Positions 22,430-33,969 of a stretch of DNA of 64,000 nt are shown here, one piece after another. The DNA is from Antitrichia curtipendula (Eukaryota; Streptophyta; Bryopsida; Hypnales; Leucodontaceae). The stretch covers positions 17,076,725-17,140,724 of the forward strand of contig OX579634.1 of NCBI GenBank assembly GCA_951230915.1. The letters run 5' to 3'. Under the pieces are notes generated by a model. That model was not told where the DNA came from, made no database searches, and saw only the letters and a list, made by a program, of their open reading frames with translations. The position numbers and the translations under genes were made by a program. Position 1 is the first letter of the stretch. Each line of letters begins with the position of its first letter.

Positions 22430-23621
22430 AATAAGTTAGGAAAGATAGGACAGGAACGGATCCGGATTAGTAATCTGATCCGGTAGTGTTAGGAGGACCG
22501 GAAATTAGGATCCGGATTTAGGTTGACTTTTAACGACTCTTTTTACCTTTTGTTATTTTTGGAAGTTCTCAAAGTGTATATAATTTAGTCCTTGTGCTGA
22601 GGACTGGGAGTCTTTCCTTCTACATTTTCTTTGTGTTCTCTCTTTGTACTTTCTTGTTGTACGTTCTCCCATGTTTTGGCAGAGTTGTGCGTGAAGGAGT
22701 TCGGAAAGCACGAGCGGATGCGTTGGGATTTCTCCCCTTGGTGTTTTTCTTGGTTCTAAGTGCATGTGAGCGGATAGGATAGAGTTGGGAGTGAACTTCA
22801 GTGCCTCAGCGCTTCTAGAGTTTGAGATTCCGGGTGAGAAAGCCGTTGTTAGGTTAGGCGGATAGGGAGGGAGTCCTTAGTCGCGCTAGAACTCCTGGGT
22901 GAGAAATCCGGTTGAGTGTCCGATCTCCTGTGAGGTCTCGCCATCTTAACAGTAAACGGAAGAATTCTAGTTGACGTTGGAATGGACGGGTGCACTTGTA
23001 ACCGCCTTAGCTTCGCACGGAATAGGATGACATCAGGGTCGTTGTAGTATTGAAAGGATCGTACGGGGGGTCTTTGTGTGACCAGTGGACCGGATTGCAA
23101 TCTGGATTGCTGTGAAGGACCAAACCGGATCCGTGCTAGCCTAGGGAGGAAGAGATTAGGAAAGTGGGTCTTCAGCCACTATAAGTCACGGAAGGTGTGG
23201 TGGGCCTACCACTCTCAAAAGCAAGCGGCGAATCCTCTGATGGCTAAACAGAGGCAAAACCAAACCGGATAGGAGAGGAAATGGTTGTGAGTTGTCTAGA
23301 GCGGATTGGTCTAGACAGATACCCGGACCGGAAGAGATAGGGTCCTTGGGTTGTGTTGGATTCGATAACCGGAAGACTAGCTGGAATCAGAAGATAGAAA
23401 GAATCCGGTCCTTTGTTTTCTGGGTGTTTGAACTTCCGGTCATAGAAGGAGGACCGGAAAAGATGGATATTACTATTGACTTGGCTTAGTTCGTTAATAA
23501 GGCTAGATACTTCACAGAATCTCGTGGGTTCGATCTTTAGAGTCACTTTGTTATGCTTTAGAGTGGTTTTTGGGAGTATAACATGGGAATTGCTTATCCT
23601 GTGCTGCGACATACAAAAATC

Positions 23622-23640
23622 TGGCGCCGCTGCCGGGGAT
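23622..23640 (+). other. Gypsy primer-binding site (tRNA-Asp)
   Basis: TGGCGCCGCTGCCGGGGAT matches the complement of the plant tRNA-Asp 3' end with one mismatch (C for T at base 9). It lies 10 nt after the LTR end. tRNA-Asp priming is typical of Athila-type plant gypsy elements. Confidence 0.85.
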
Positions 23641-23753
23641 TCTAAAGCTATCAGCTTTTTTACGGAATCGAGTAGCTGATTCAGTAATTGTTTTTAGAAT
23701 TTTGTTTACTTTTCTGTGATTGAGTTGGATTGCCGGAACCGGAAACTTAACTC

Positions 23754-25361
23754 ATGAGAAGAGGAACAAGGGATAGAAGAAGGTCCGATCGTTTGAAGAG
23801 AACTCAGCGAACGGAAGAATCTTCTAGTTCAGGTCCTAGTGATCCGGATAATACGGATTCGGAGGACCAACTTATTTTTGTACCTGTACCAGGTGTAGAG
23901 ATCGAGACACCACAATTGGAATATACGTCTCCACCTGGCAGTGAACCGGAACCGGAAGGAGAAGCTCCGGTGTTAGAAGAAGAAGACAATATGAGCCGGT
24001 TGAGGTACAAACGTTTCAAAGGTGATGGAAGTCAGGACGCGGATGATTGGCTTTGCGAGTTTGAGTCGACCGCGGTCGCCAATCAAGAGAACGAGGCAGC
24101 CCAGCGGCGAATCTTCCAAGGATTGCTGAAAGGAGAAGCTCTCAAATGGTATCAGGATGTTCCGGACCGGATCCGGAATAACTGGGAACAGTTGAGAACG
24201 GATTTCGTGTAGACTTTCCGGGAGATCGGCGGCGAAGCTCGAGCTCTGGGACGGTTGAGTAAGCTGACGATGATGTCATCCGAATCCGTGCGCAAGTATG
24301 GACAGAGGGTGAAAGCTCTGATCCAGAAACTGACGACTGAAATTGCTCCCAGTTTGCAAGTAGAATGGTACGTTGCCGGACTACCGGAATCGATGGGATT
24401 CTTTATCTGTCAAACGCGACCACGAACACTTCGAGATGCCATGGACGCTGCAACCAATTATGAGAATTCTGCGCAATCGCTCAGGAAGTCTTTGAAGAGA
24501 AGCGAGAAGCGGGAGAAGGGGAAAAGTAAGAAGAGTAACCGGAAGTCGAGACATCGAAAGAAGGTACCGGAATCGGAAAGTAGTTCCGAGAGTTCGGAAT
24601 CGGAAGTTTCCGATTCCAGTTCGTCGAGTTCAAGTGAGGAGCGGAGTGCTTCACCTCCCCGACGTTCTTATCGGTCAAGAGATTCTCGGGACAAGACTGT
24701 TGTGAAGGTCAAGACAGAAGATCCGGATTCAAAGAAGATGATGAAGAATATTCAAGAGTCTTTGGAGGCGATCAAGGTCAATCTCGCGGAGAACCGGAAA
24801 CCAAGACGAATTGTTCCGACTTCCCGATCAAATGTCTGGTGTGGAAGATGTGGAGAACCGGGTCACTATCCGAGTGAATGCCAGCGGGCAGCACAAAAGC
24901 AAGTTCACTATGTGTATCCGGAGGAGGAGATCTACTACACCATGGCGAATGAAGAAGAGGAGGAAGTGTACCAAGTTCAGCCGACGTACGGGAGAGGAAA
25001 GGGAATTACAATTCCAATCCGGTCCAACATGTTGAACCGGAACTTTCTACCCGGACCTAGTCAAGGGATGATAATGCAACAGCCTATACGAGCCCTTGGC
25101 TATCCGAATAGACAAGGCGTGATTTGTTACGGTTGTGGAGAACCGGGACACTATGCAACCAACTGTCCTAATAGGGGACCAGGGCAGGGTGCTCCGCGGA
25201 CCCTTCCGTGCCAAAACTGCCACGAGTACGGACACCAAGAGGATCAGTGTCTGAAGCCGGTGCAGCCCAGATCAGTTTACAAGCAAGTACAGATTCTTCC
25301 AAGGGAGCAGAACGCGCTCAACTACGGTCACTCTGCCGGAACGGAGAATCCAAAAAAGTGA
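23754..25361 (+). pseudogene. gag: Gypsy Gag with three zinc knuckles, one internal stop
   Basis: The frame starts at ATG 23754. The capsid region (ALKWYQDVPDRIRNNWEQL, about 24148-24200) is interrupted by TAG at 24210, where related Gags would have Gln (CAG). A Lys/Ser region follows, with a serine/acidic block and RS dipeptides (about 24565-24700) that resembles an SR protein tail. Three canonical CX2CX4HX4C knuckles come next: CGRCGEPGHYPSEC (about 24842), CYGCGEPGHYATNC (about 25127) and CQNCHEYGHQEDQC (about 25209). TGA at 25359 ends this segment, but the frame carries on into the protease region. Gag forms particles and binds genomic RNA. Apart from the stops the protein looks well conserved. 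Confidence 0.9.
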
Positions 25362-25370
25362 CGGTGTAAG

Positions 25371-26531
25371 GTGGAGCTGCCAGTGAAGACTGAGAGTTTG
25401 GTAAATCGGGTATCCACCCGTAGTTCCACCCGAGGACAGACGGAACGGTCTGTTCGCAGTAGGAGGAAGAAGTCAAGGAGGAAACCGGAATCGAGTAGTG
25501 ATTCCGATCGAATTCTTGAAGATCGAAGAGCGGAACCGGAGAAAGTCCACGTTGAGGAAGGGGTGGATCCGAACCGGATTCCAATAGATATAAGTGCAGA
25601 AATTCGGACGAAAATATCTGGACCGGATATACTGCCACACCGGAAGAAGGTTAGTTTCAACGACACCCCGGTGATTATTGAACCGGATGTCGGTGCACAT
25701 GACTATAACATTGTTCAAGACATCCGGGATTAGAAGGCCAACGTGACGATCGGACAACTTCTACATGACAATGTCGCATATCAGAAGTTGATCCGAGAGG
25801 CCTGGACCCGGAAACGGAAGAAGAGGGTGAAACTTCCAGCAGTGGCAGTTAACTTTTCTCAACCGGAAGATTCCGGAGCTCCAGAAGTTGCAGTGGAGAT
25901 TGAAGGATGCTCGATCCCAAAAGTACCTATTGATGGAGGATCCGGAGTGAATTTGATGTTGGAGGAGACGGCGTTCGACTTAGGCTTCACTACGTTTGAA
26001 GCCACGGAACAAGTTCTGCGGATGGCGGACCAGTCCCGAGTAAATCCGGTTGGAAGGCTTTCACAAGTGCCAACCCGGATTGGAGGGACGGATTATCTGC
26101 TCAACTATGTCATCATCCGAGTTACCAAAGGAAGACCCTTTCCCATGCTACTCGGAAGACCGTGGTTGTATTCTGCTAGAGTACTGGTGGATTGGAGAGC
26201 CAAGGAACTGGTAGTAGGGAAACCTTCAATCCGGATTCCTTGGGTGACGGAAAAGCACTTGGAAGAAACCAGCGAGTCTGAAGGCTATACTTCAGATTGG
26301 TCGGATCCGGAAGATTCTGCTTCCAGCTATTATGTCGACCCTTTCCAGCATGAGACTGAGACAAGCTTTGGATTCTCCGACGCTGTGTTAGAGCTTGAAC
26401 CGGAAGAGATCCGGAACCCGGTGATGGAAGATCGATCCTTGGGAGAAGCCAGCGTTCCGCTCACGACAGAGTGGATTGCTCAACAGATCCGAACCGGAAA
26501 TCTTCCAACGCCAGTGAGTGGTACAGCCTAG
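25371..26531 (+). pseudogene. Gypsy linker and aspartic protease, broken by TAG
   Basis: Same frame as gag. The first 120 codons (25371-25733) are a basic, Ser/Arg-rich linker ending in TAG at 25731. The next segment carries the retropepsin-like protease: active-site loop PIDGGSGVN (about 25927), then the flap and the LLGRPWL motif (about 26150) typical of plant gypsy proteases. An acidic spacer leads to TAG at 26529. The protease would cut the polyprotein; the active-site Asp is present. Both stops fit C-to-T at CAG. No frameshift occurs. Confidence 0.88.
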
Positions 26532-26546
26532 GCAGGCTGGGGAAAC

Positions 26547-28163
26547 TTGACTTTTATTCCGGAAGAAGTTCACCCAGAAAAGGTCAAACCGGTTGTTTCA
26601 CCCACAGATTACGAAGAGGAGAATGTCGAACCAGGCAAGAGTTTCTATCTTAATAGACTCCTGAAAGGCAAGGAAAGATCTGCTTACGTGAAATTCCTGA
26701 AGGAGTACTTGGATGTCTTTGCTTGGAAGCCATCCGATCTGGAGGGAATTCCCCCTCATTTGGGAGAGCATCATATCGATTTGACGGAAGGATCTAATCT
26801 GGTTCGTCAACGACAGTATCGACTCAACCCCAAGTACTCACTGATGGTTAAAGAAGAAATCGATCGGTTATTGGAATCCGGATTCATCTATCCGGTCAAT
26901 AATTCCGAGTGGGTTTCTCCGATCGTGGTGGTGCCAAAGAAAGTAGGAAAGGATGGAAAGGTTAAGATCCGAGTCTGTCAAGATTTCCGGAAGTTGAACG
27001 CAGCCACGAAGAAGGATTATTTTCCGCTTCCGTTCACAGACATCATTCTGGATCATGTGGCTGGACACGAGTGTTACAGCTTCCTGGACGGATTTTCCGG
27101 TTACAACCAAGTTTTCATCCGGTGGTGCGATCAGCTGAAAACTATGTTCACAACAGAATGGGGAACGTATGCCTTCACCCGGATGCCGTTTGGGCTATGC
27201 AACGCACCCGGAACCTTTCAGAGGCTGATGATGGATATTTTCAAGGATTTTCTTCGACATTTCCTTGAAGTATTCATAGATGACTTTGCGGTTTTTAGTG
27301 ACCGGAAAAGTCATCTCGAGTGCTTACGGAAGACGTTCCAAAAATGCCGGGAGACCAAGTTAAAGCTGCACCCCGGGAAATGTTTCTTTGGGATGTTTTC
27401 CGGAATTCTCCTAGGCCACGTTGTAAGCCAAACCGGATTGCAAGCGGACTTGGAGAAGGTACGGGTTGTTTTATCCCTGCTACCTCCCACGAGCGTGAGA
27501 GAGATCCGGGGATTTCTTGGATGTGTAGGATACTACCGTCGGTTCATAGACGGATATGCGAAGAAGGCTATTCCTTTGACAGAACTTCTCAAGAAGGATA
27601 CGGATTTTTTTTGGACCGGAAGACAGCAACAGGCTTTTGAGGATCTCAAAACCCAGCTTGCTAGAACTCCGATCCTTTCCGTTCCTGATTGGGACAAGGA
27701 TTTCCATGTTACCATCGACGCATCCGGTTGGTGTTTAGGATCAATCATGTGGCAGTACGACACGGATAGGCGAGAGAATCCGGTTTACTACGCCAGCAGA
27801 CAAATGAGTTTGGCAGAACGGAACTACTCCACCACGGAAAGAGAGGCGTTAGCTTTGGTGTATTCCTGTAAAAAGTTCCGGCATTACTTACTCGGTTACA
27901 AGGTAATTTTTCACACAGATCATGATTCTTTGAAATACCTTGTGAATAAACCGGATTTGTCAGGAAGGATTGCTAGATGGATTTTGCTTTTATAAGAGTT
28001 TAACTATGAAATCATAGTTAAACCTGGTAAGGCAAATTCAAATGCGGATTATCTCTCAAGGCAAAGAGGGAAAGAATCCGTAGCGGATGTAACCGCAGAA
28101 TTTCCGGATGAATTTCCGAAAGTTCAAGAGATTCCGGTTCGGATAGACAATCCGGATTCTTCC
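26547..28163 (+). pseudogene. Gypsy reverse transcriptase and RNase H, broken by TAA
   Basis: Continues the same frame. Reverse transcriptase motifs include SPIVVVPKK (about 26917), RVCQDFRKLN (about 26970), RMPFGLCNAPGTFQ (about 27181) and the catalytic FIDDF (about 27276, the YxDD equivalent). RNase H starts near 27690 with TIDASGWCLG and has YSTTEREALALV (about 27825) and HTDHDSLKYL (about 27916). TAA at 27993, in a position where Gln (CAA) is expected before EFNYEI, cuts RNase H near its end. Coding then continues through DYLSRQRG (about 28048) into the integrase. All catalytic Asp residues I can identify in RT are intact. Confidence 0.92.
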
Positions 28164-29477
28164 ATGGTAGAAGTCTTTCACCTAAACGATGATTTAGTCT
28201 CGGAATATCAAGATATCATAGATTATTTAGTATGGTCTAGGTATCCGGAACCAATGAGTCGAGAGGAGAAGGAGATCTTCCAGCAAAAAGTGGCACCCTA
28301 TACCTTGATTAGGGGAGTCCTTTTCAAGTTAGGAGCGGATGATGTTCTGCGGCGATCTCTGGACCTACCGGACCGGAAGAAAGTAATCCGGGCACTTCAT
28401 GCCGGAAGTTCTGGCGGACATTTTGCCTTTGTAAGTACAGTCAACCGAATCCGATCAGCCGGATACTGGTGGCCGTGCTTGCATCGGGATGTTAGAAATT
28501 TCGTGCGGAGTTGTGATCAATGTCAAAGGACAGGAGCGCCATCCTTCCGGAACCACTGGCCGCTGACTCCAATCATTCCTCTAGCTCCATTCGAGAAATG
28601 GGGGATAGATTTTATTGGACCCATCTTTCCGGTCAGTGCCAGAAAGAAGAGGTACATTATCCTAGCCACGGATTACGCGACCAAGTGGGTGGAGGCTAAG
28701 GCAACACGGAAGAATGATGCTCAGACTTCCGCGACCTTTCTGTTTGAGGAGATCCTCATGCGGTTTGGACACCCATTGGAATTGGTCAGCAACCGGGGGA
28801 CCCATTTCCTCAACGATGTCATCGTCGACCTTACTACCAAATATCTTATCAAGCACCGGAAGACGACTCCCTATAATCCGAAGGCGAACGGATTGACGGA
28901 GAGGGCGAACGGAATTGTTGGTAAGACCTTGAACAAGATGGTTTCCGCTCACAAGACGGATTGGGACCGGAAACTACCTTCGGCGGTCCATGCGTACAAT
29001 ACCACAAAAAAGAGTACAACCGGACAGACGCCATATTTTTTGGTCTTTGGCCAAAATGCAGTACATGGAGTGGAATTAGAAGTGGAGACATTCCGTGTCA
29101 TTGCAGCTCGGAATGCAGAACATAGGACGGACACACTTCCTCGACTTCTGGCAATTGAAGATCTGGAAGAAATCCGGAACGCTGCTTTGAAGAGGACGCT
29201 AGAAGTCCAGGATAAGCGGAAGCAAGTTTACGACCGGAAACTTCCAGCCAACCACGGAATCCAAGAAGGCGGTCTGGTGCTCCTTTACGACAACCGTCAC
29301 AAGGATTTCCCAGGTAAATTACATACTGGATGGATGGGACCTTTCCGGGTCAATGAAGTATTCTTGAACGGATCCGTGCAACTTGAGAACTTGCAAGGCC
29401 AATGGCTGGATACTCGTGTGAACGGATCGAGGGTGAAGAAGTATACCGCTGCTACCTCTTCAGAGGATTCCGCGTAA
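28164..29477 (+). pseudogene. Gypsy integrase with a lost catalytic Asp
   Basis: The N-terminal zinc region has HAGSSGGH (about 28398) and CDQCQ (about 28513). The DDE core starts with GIDFIGP (about 28603), and the Glu lies in GLTERANG (about 28889). The middle catalytic position, normally Asp in a VSDRGTHF-type motif, is Asn here (VSNRGTHF, about 28786; AAC instead of GAC, a G-to-A change). The C-terminal GPF motif (WMGPFRV, about 29332) is present and no chromodomain follows. The frame ends at TAA 29475. Even without the upstream stops this integrase should be inactive. Confidence 0.92.
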
Positions 29478-29500
29478 TGCTCGCAAGGACGCTCACAGAT

Positions 29501-32500
29501 GAGGAAGGGGTAATGTCGCAGTCCGAATTTTTGGTTTTCAGTTGTTTATCTAGAAAACGGAACGGAAACTATCGATTAGTATCTAGGTTTTGTCTAGAAA
29601 CAGCAGAGGACGGAAAATTAGAAAAGACATTGAAATAGTGGAGTAGTTCGAACGAATCCAATCCTAGTGGTGACACCCAGGAACCGGATTGGAATCGGAT
29701 CCTTGGCCGGAAGTAGTAGTGGACCGGATTGGGGGTATAGAACCGGATTAGGGTTAGACCGGATTGGTGGGACCGGACCGGTAAACGTCATCATGATGGC
29801 TTTTAGGTTAGGAGAGACTATAAAAGCCCAGGACCTCTTCAGTCACTCTCCATTTCCAAACGCTGTTTGGTGAGAGTATTCTTGGGCGCTCCTCGTTTTC
29901 AAGTGTTGTGAGCGTGCGTGTGTTTGTGTAAGCGGTAGAGGTGTACTGCAGGGTAGGTTTCCGGTTGCGTACCGATCGCTGTGCAGGATTCCGGTTGAGA
30001 TCGGAGAGAGAACGTGAGAACGGGACGTGCGGCTAGGATTGTGTGAGGTAGAATCGGAAAGGACTGTCTTAGATCTAGTCTGTGTCCATGCCGCAGCTTA
30101 GGCGGAACAGACCAGGCCCATCCACGTCGTCGGCTCCGGTCAAACTCCGGAAGGTAGTTCCGGTTCTCCCTTCGACAGAGGAGGAGATGGAGATGCTCCG
30201 GTTGGATCTCAACCGGATGGGGTGCCAGGGTTTGCTCAACAAACCCTGGGGTTTTAAGGACAAGCGGATGGTGAAGGAGATCCAGGGGAAGTGGACGAAC
30301 CAGTTTGACAACACAATCCGCTGTGTTCCAGCGCAATGGACGGAAGAGATCTGAAGGGAGGTTTATAAGTTCCGGGCAGGAGGCCACGGGATGGCAAACC
30401 GGAAGGACGAGTACGTCCGGGGCAAGTTCCGAGGAGCGGTCAACCCCAAGGACGGATACGCGGTGGAAGACTGCATCGACGACCGGCACCGGAAACTGTT
30501 GCAGTTCCTGATCCCGATCCTCCATCCGGAGAAGCCGACAAGGGTGACAATCACCCTCGGCAACACGATATTCGGGGCTCTGAGCGGAGACCGGAAGGCG
30601 GACTGGGCCCGGATCATGTTCGATCTAGTGGCCCAGTTGGCGACGAGGGTCGGAAGGAGTAGGCCGACACCCGTGTGTCCCTACCTCTTCCACCTCTATG
30701 AGCAACACCAGCTCCTTTTAGACTCGGAAGAGAAGGAGTGGAAGGCCCAGAAAAATCTCCTGAAATACGGAGAATCGGAAACGGACGAGGAAGAAGAGGA
30801 AACTGGATCCGAGACCGAAGAAGAAGAAGATGAAGAAGAGGCGGAGAGGCAGCCCAAGCGGCACAAGACGACGTCTCCGACCGGAAGAGGATCTCCACTC
30901 GGTGATAAAACCGGAAAGAAGAAGACACCGGAAGGGGAGAAGGCAGGCTGTTCGAAGAAGGGACCGGTCGACCCATTCAAGAAATTGGTGAAGATCCTCG
31001 TCGACATCCGCCTGGACTGGGAGGCAAAGAGAATCGCCCTAAACCAGATCGGAGAGTTGGTACAGGCAACACCGGATAGCAAGTTGCCAGGGAAGGTAGC
31101 GGAGTGCATCACCAATCCGGTCGAGATCCGGAAGCAAGAAGCAGAGATCCGTCGACTCCAAGAGGAGGTCGACATGTTGAAGGCGGAAGTGGCCACCTTC
31201 AAGGAAGATATGGCCGCCACCCGGATAATGGCGGACGAGACGCAGAAGGTGGCGGAATCGGTGAAGGCGACTTTCGGTGAGACCGGAAGCGTGGCAGTCA
31301 GGGCCAGACTCTTCGACGAGAAGGTCTTGGAGGAGAAGAAACTATCCGGTACCCGGATAGTCCGGATCCTGACTGACTTCACCGAGCAGGTGGAGAAGAA
31401 TTTGGTCTTAGCACGAGGAGCGGCGGACCGGATGGAGGAGTGTACACAAAAGCTGACCGGATCGATGAGGGTCCACCTATCAGACATCTCCATGCCGGAA
31501 TCGTTTCCGGAAGTGCCAGATCCAAGGGAAGGAAGGGACCAGACTTCGCAGTCAAAGCCGAGTCAGCCTTCCCAGACCGCGCCGATCAACATCGAAGACT
31601 CTCCCAATTCTGACATGCCAAATCCGATGGTCGGAGAGCGGAACAGGAACTTGGAAGAGTCTTCGAGCAATTGGAGGCGGAGCCCAAGAGTCCTTCGTTG
31701 GGGCGCGGGATAGCAATGTAGAATAAGTTAGGAAAGATAGGACAGGAACGGATCCGGATTAGTAATCCGATCCGGTAGTGTTAGGAGGACCGGAAATTAG
31801 GATCCGGATTTAGGTTGACTTTTAACGACTCTTTTTGCCTTTTGTTATTTTTGGAAGTTCTCAAAGTGTATATAATTTAGTCCTTGTGCTGAGGACTGGG
31901 AGTCTTTCCTTCTACATTTTCTTTGTGTTCTCTCTTTGTACTTTCTTGTTGTACGTTCTCCCATGTTTTGGCAGAGTTGTGCGTGAAGGAGTTCGGAAAG
32001 CACGAGCGGATGCGTTGGGATTTCTCCCCTTGGTGTTTTTCTTGGTTCTAAGTGCATGTGAGCGGATAGGATAGAGTTGGGAGTGAACTTCAGTGCCTCA
32101 GCGCTTCTAGAGTTTGAGATTCCGGGTGAGAAAGCCGTTGTTAGGTTAGGCGGATAGGGAGGGAGTCCTTAGTCACGCTAGAACTCCTGGGTGAGAAATC
32201 CGGTTGAGTGTCCGATCTCCTGTGAGGTCTCGCCATCTTAACAGTAAACGGAAGAATTCTAGTTGACGTTGGAATGGACGGGTGCACTTGTAACTGCCTT
32301 AGCTTCGCACGGAATAGGATGACATCAGGGTCGTTGTAGTATTGAAAGGATCGTACGGGGGGTCTTTGTGTGACCAGTGGACCGGATTGCAATCTGGATT
32401 GCTGTGAAGGACCAAACCGGATCCGTGCTAGCCTAGGGAGGAAGAGATTAGGAAAGTGGGTCTTCAGCCACTATAAGTCACGGAAGGTGTGGTGGGCCTA

Positions 32501-32903
32501 CCACTCTCAAAAGCAAGCGGCGAATCCTCTGATGGCTAAACAGAGGCAAAACCAAACCGGATAGGAGAGGAAATGGTTGTGAGTTGTCTAGAGCGGATTG
32601 GTCTAGACGGATACCTGGACCGGAAGAGATAGGGTCCTTGGGTTGTTTTGGATTCGACAACCGGAAGACTAGTTGGAATCGGAAGAGAGCAAGAATCCGG
32701 TCCTTTGTTTTCTGGGTGTTTTTGGTTCCGGCCATAGGAGGAGGACCGGAAAAGATGGATGTTACTACTGACTTGGCTTAGTTCGTTAATAAGGCTAGAG
32801 ACTTCACAGAATCTCGTGGGTTCGATCTTTAGAGTCACTTTGTTATGCTTTAGAGTGGTTTTTGGGAGTATAACATGGGAATTGCTTATCCTGTGCTGCG
32901 ACA
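29501..32903 (+). repeat. Gypsy polypurine tract and 3' LTR (3390 bp)
   Basis: GAGGAAGGGG (29501-29510) is the plus-strand primer tract. The LTR runs 29514-32903 with TG/CA ends and is followed by the second CAAGT. It lacks the 134-bp duplication seen in the 5' LTR. Confidence 0.95.
30088..31713 (+). pseudogene. 3' LTR copy of the LTR-encoded ORF, frameshifted tail
   Basis: Equivalent to 20795-22429 in the 5' LTR. The same TGA is present (30352). Over the first 1.6 kb only about six bases differ from the 5' copy, giving changes such as Glu to Lys near 30265 and Leu to Pro near 30877. A 1-nt deletion near 31660 shifts the last about 24 codons into another frame, so this copy ends with a different C-terminus. 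Confidence 0.75.
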
Positions 32904-32908
32904 CAAGT

Positions 32909-33154
32909 TTCTTGAAAAACTCATTAAACGCAAAGTTGACAATTTCAAAGTTCGAGGTCTCATGCAAAATGATTTGTGAAATTTGTGCACATCAACATCC
33001 AAATCATTCATACATACTACCTTTTCTTTTCTATAGACCTTGTTCACGAATTCCATTCATACATTGTTCATGCAAGGCTTGCAAGCCAATGTACCAAGGT
33101 AGCCATGTACATTATAATTGTGCTTCATTTTTTTCCACAGAAATGAGTGCATGA
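32909..33154 (+). pseudogene. Cys/His-rich fragment at the gypsy 3' junction
   Basis: Just outside the gypsy element, a frame encodes a Cys/His-rich peptide: CEICAHQHPNH (about 32971) and CSCKACKPMYQGSHVHYNC (about 33067-33123). The spacing loosely recalls plant DC1 (C1-like) zinc fingers. The frame can be followed a few codons into the sequence on the other side of the element (20057-20075) when it and one CAAGT are removed, then meets TGA. It may be an exon remnant into which the element inserted. Confidence in the domain name is low. Confidence 0.25.
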
Positions 33155-33969
33155 CCAAACGTACAAAAACTTCATCAAATAAATTGTTAACAAGGAAGAT
33201 GATTTTCCCTAAATCCAAAAAAATTCATGGAGTGTCAACCCAATGTAATCTAATCATTGGTCATTAGGAACTCATCTTGAATATTAGGAAGAGGATAAGA
33301 GCTATGTATATAGATTTGGGTTTGAGGTGATAGGTACCTCATCCCATGTTGGGGATGTACATTAGAACAAATAGAAGCAAAAGCCTATGAAAAATGTTTG
33401 AAATAGGATTTTGGACCTCTTATGGGCTTGGCATGATGAAATTGTTGCCAAAAACTTTGAACTGGATAAATTTGGGTTTAGGTTGATTGGAGTTTTGTTT
33501 CCAAAAATTCGTTTCACATTTTCCAAACTCCAACCCAAAGCTATGAGCCCATTTTAGAGAGGGGTAGAAAAACAATGATTTCTTTGACATCCGGCCAATC
33601 AATTTTTCTAAAATTGGCTCAAAATCTTTCGATTGGAGTCTCCAAACTCCATTTAGATTTTTGGAGATGAAAAAAGACACATTTTCCCGATTTATCCTAG
33701 TTCAATTTTTTTTGAAAGGATATCACCTATTGACTATTGTGCCTAAATGAGGCTTGAAATTTGATTTTGACACATTTCCTAGCTCTCACTTGTCTCTATC
33801 GGTGCTTGCGCCCGTACCAATGATTCACATATCCCACATCTTTCAAACCACCTCCTACCCACCTAATATGTATATATTATAACAATTTTTCTTCTGATCC
33901 TTGCTTTTCAAAATGCAATGGGCTTCCAAATAAAAGTGAGTTTTTTTTGAGTGGACAAGTGATTGAACT
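33155..33969. other. Intergenic DNA with a dispersed repeat
   Basis: No gene seen. Around 33590-33880 the sequence (TTTTTGGAGATGAAA, CCTAAATGAG, CATATCCCACA) is related to 49990-50210 inside the CACTA element, at about 70 percent by eye. It is therefore a dispersed repeat. Confidence 0.5.

Larger units (their letters stand above)
20076..23611 (+). repeat. Gypsy 5' LTR (3536 bp)
   Basis: It starts TG next to the CAAGT target copy and ends CA at 23611. It is 146 bp longer than the 3' LTR, mainly because of a 134-bp tandem duplication at its outer end. It contains a TATA box, a long ORF and about 1.2 kb of non-coding sequence after the ORF. Divergence from the 3' LTR is very uneven (see findings). 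Confidence 0.93.
20076..32903 (+). mobile_element. Giant Ty3/gypsy retrotransposon with ORF-bearing LTRs
   Basis: The element is 12,828 bp. LTRs begin TGTCGCAG and end CTGCGACA, forming TGTCGCA/TGCGACA terminal inverted repeats. A perfect 5-bp target duplication CAAGT flanks it (20071-20075 and 32904-32908). Internal order is tRNA-Asp primer site, gag with three zinc knuckles, protease, reverse transcriptase, RNase H, integrase, purine tract. No chromodomain is seen, and the tRNA-Asp primer plus very long LTRs fit the non-chromoviral plant lineages (Tat/Athila-like); exact lineage is not settled. The whole of gag-pol lies in one frame from 23754 to 29477, broken by five stops and no frameshift. 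CCGGA motifs are strikingly dense across coding and non-coding parts. Confidence 0.95.

Noticed and set aside
23622..23640. tRNA-like sequence
   Set aside because: Only the 3' end of tRNA-Asp is matched, on the complementary strand and just after an LTR: it is the primer-binding site, not a tRNA gene.
23754..29477. Programmed stop-codon readthrough in gypsy gag-pol
   Set aside because: Five stops of three kinds at different places, plus loss of an integrase catalytic residue, fit decay better than regulated readthrough.
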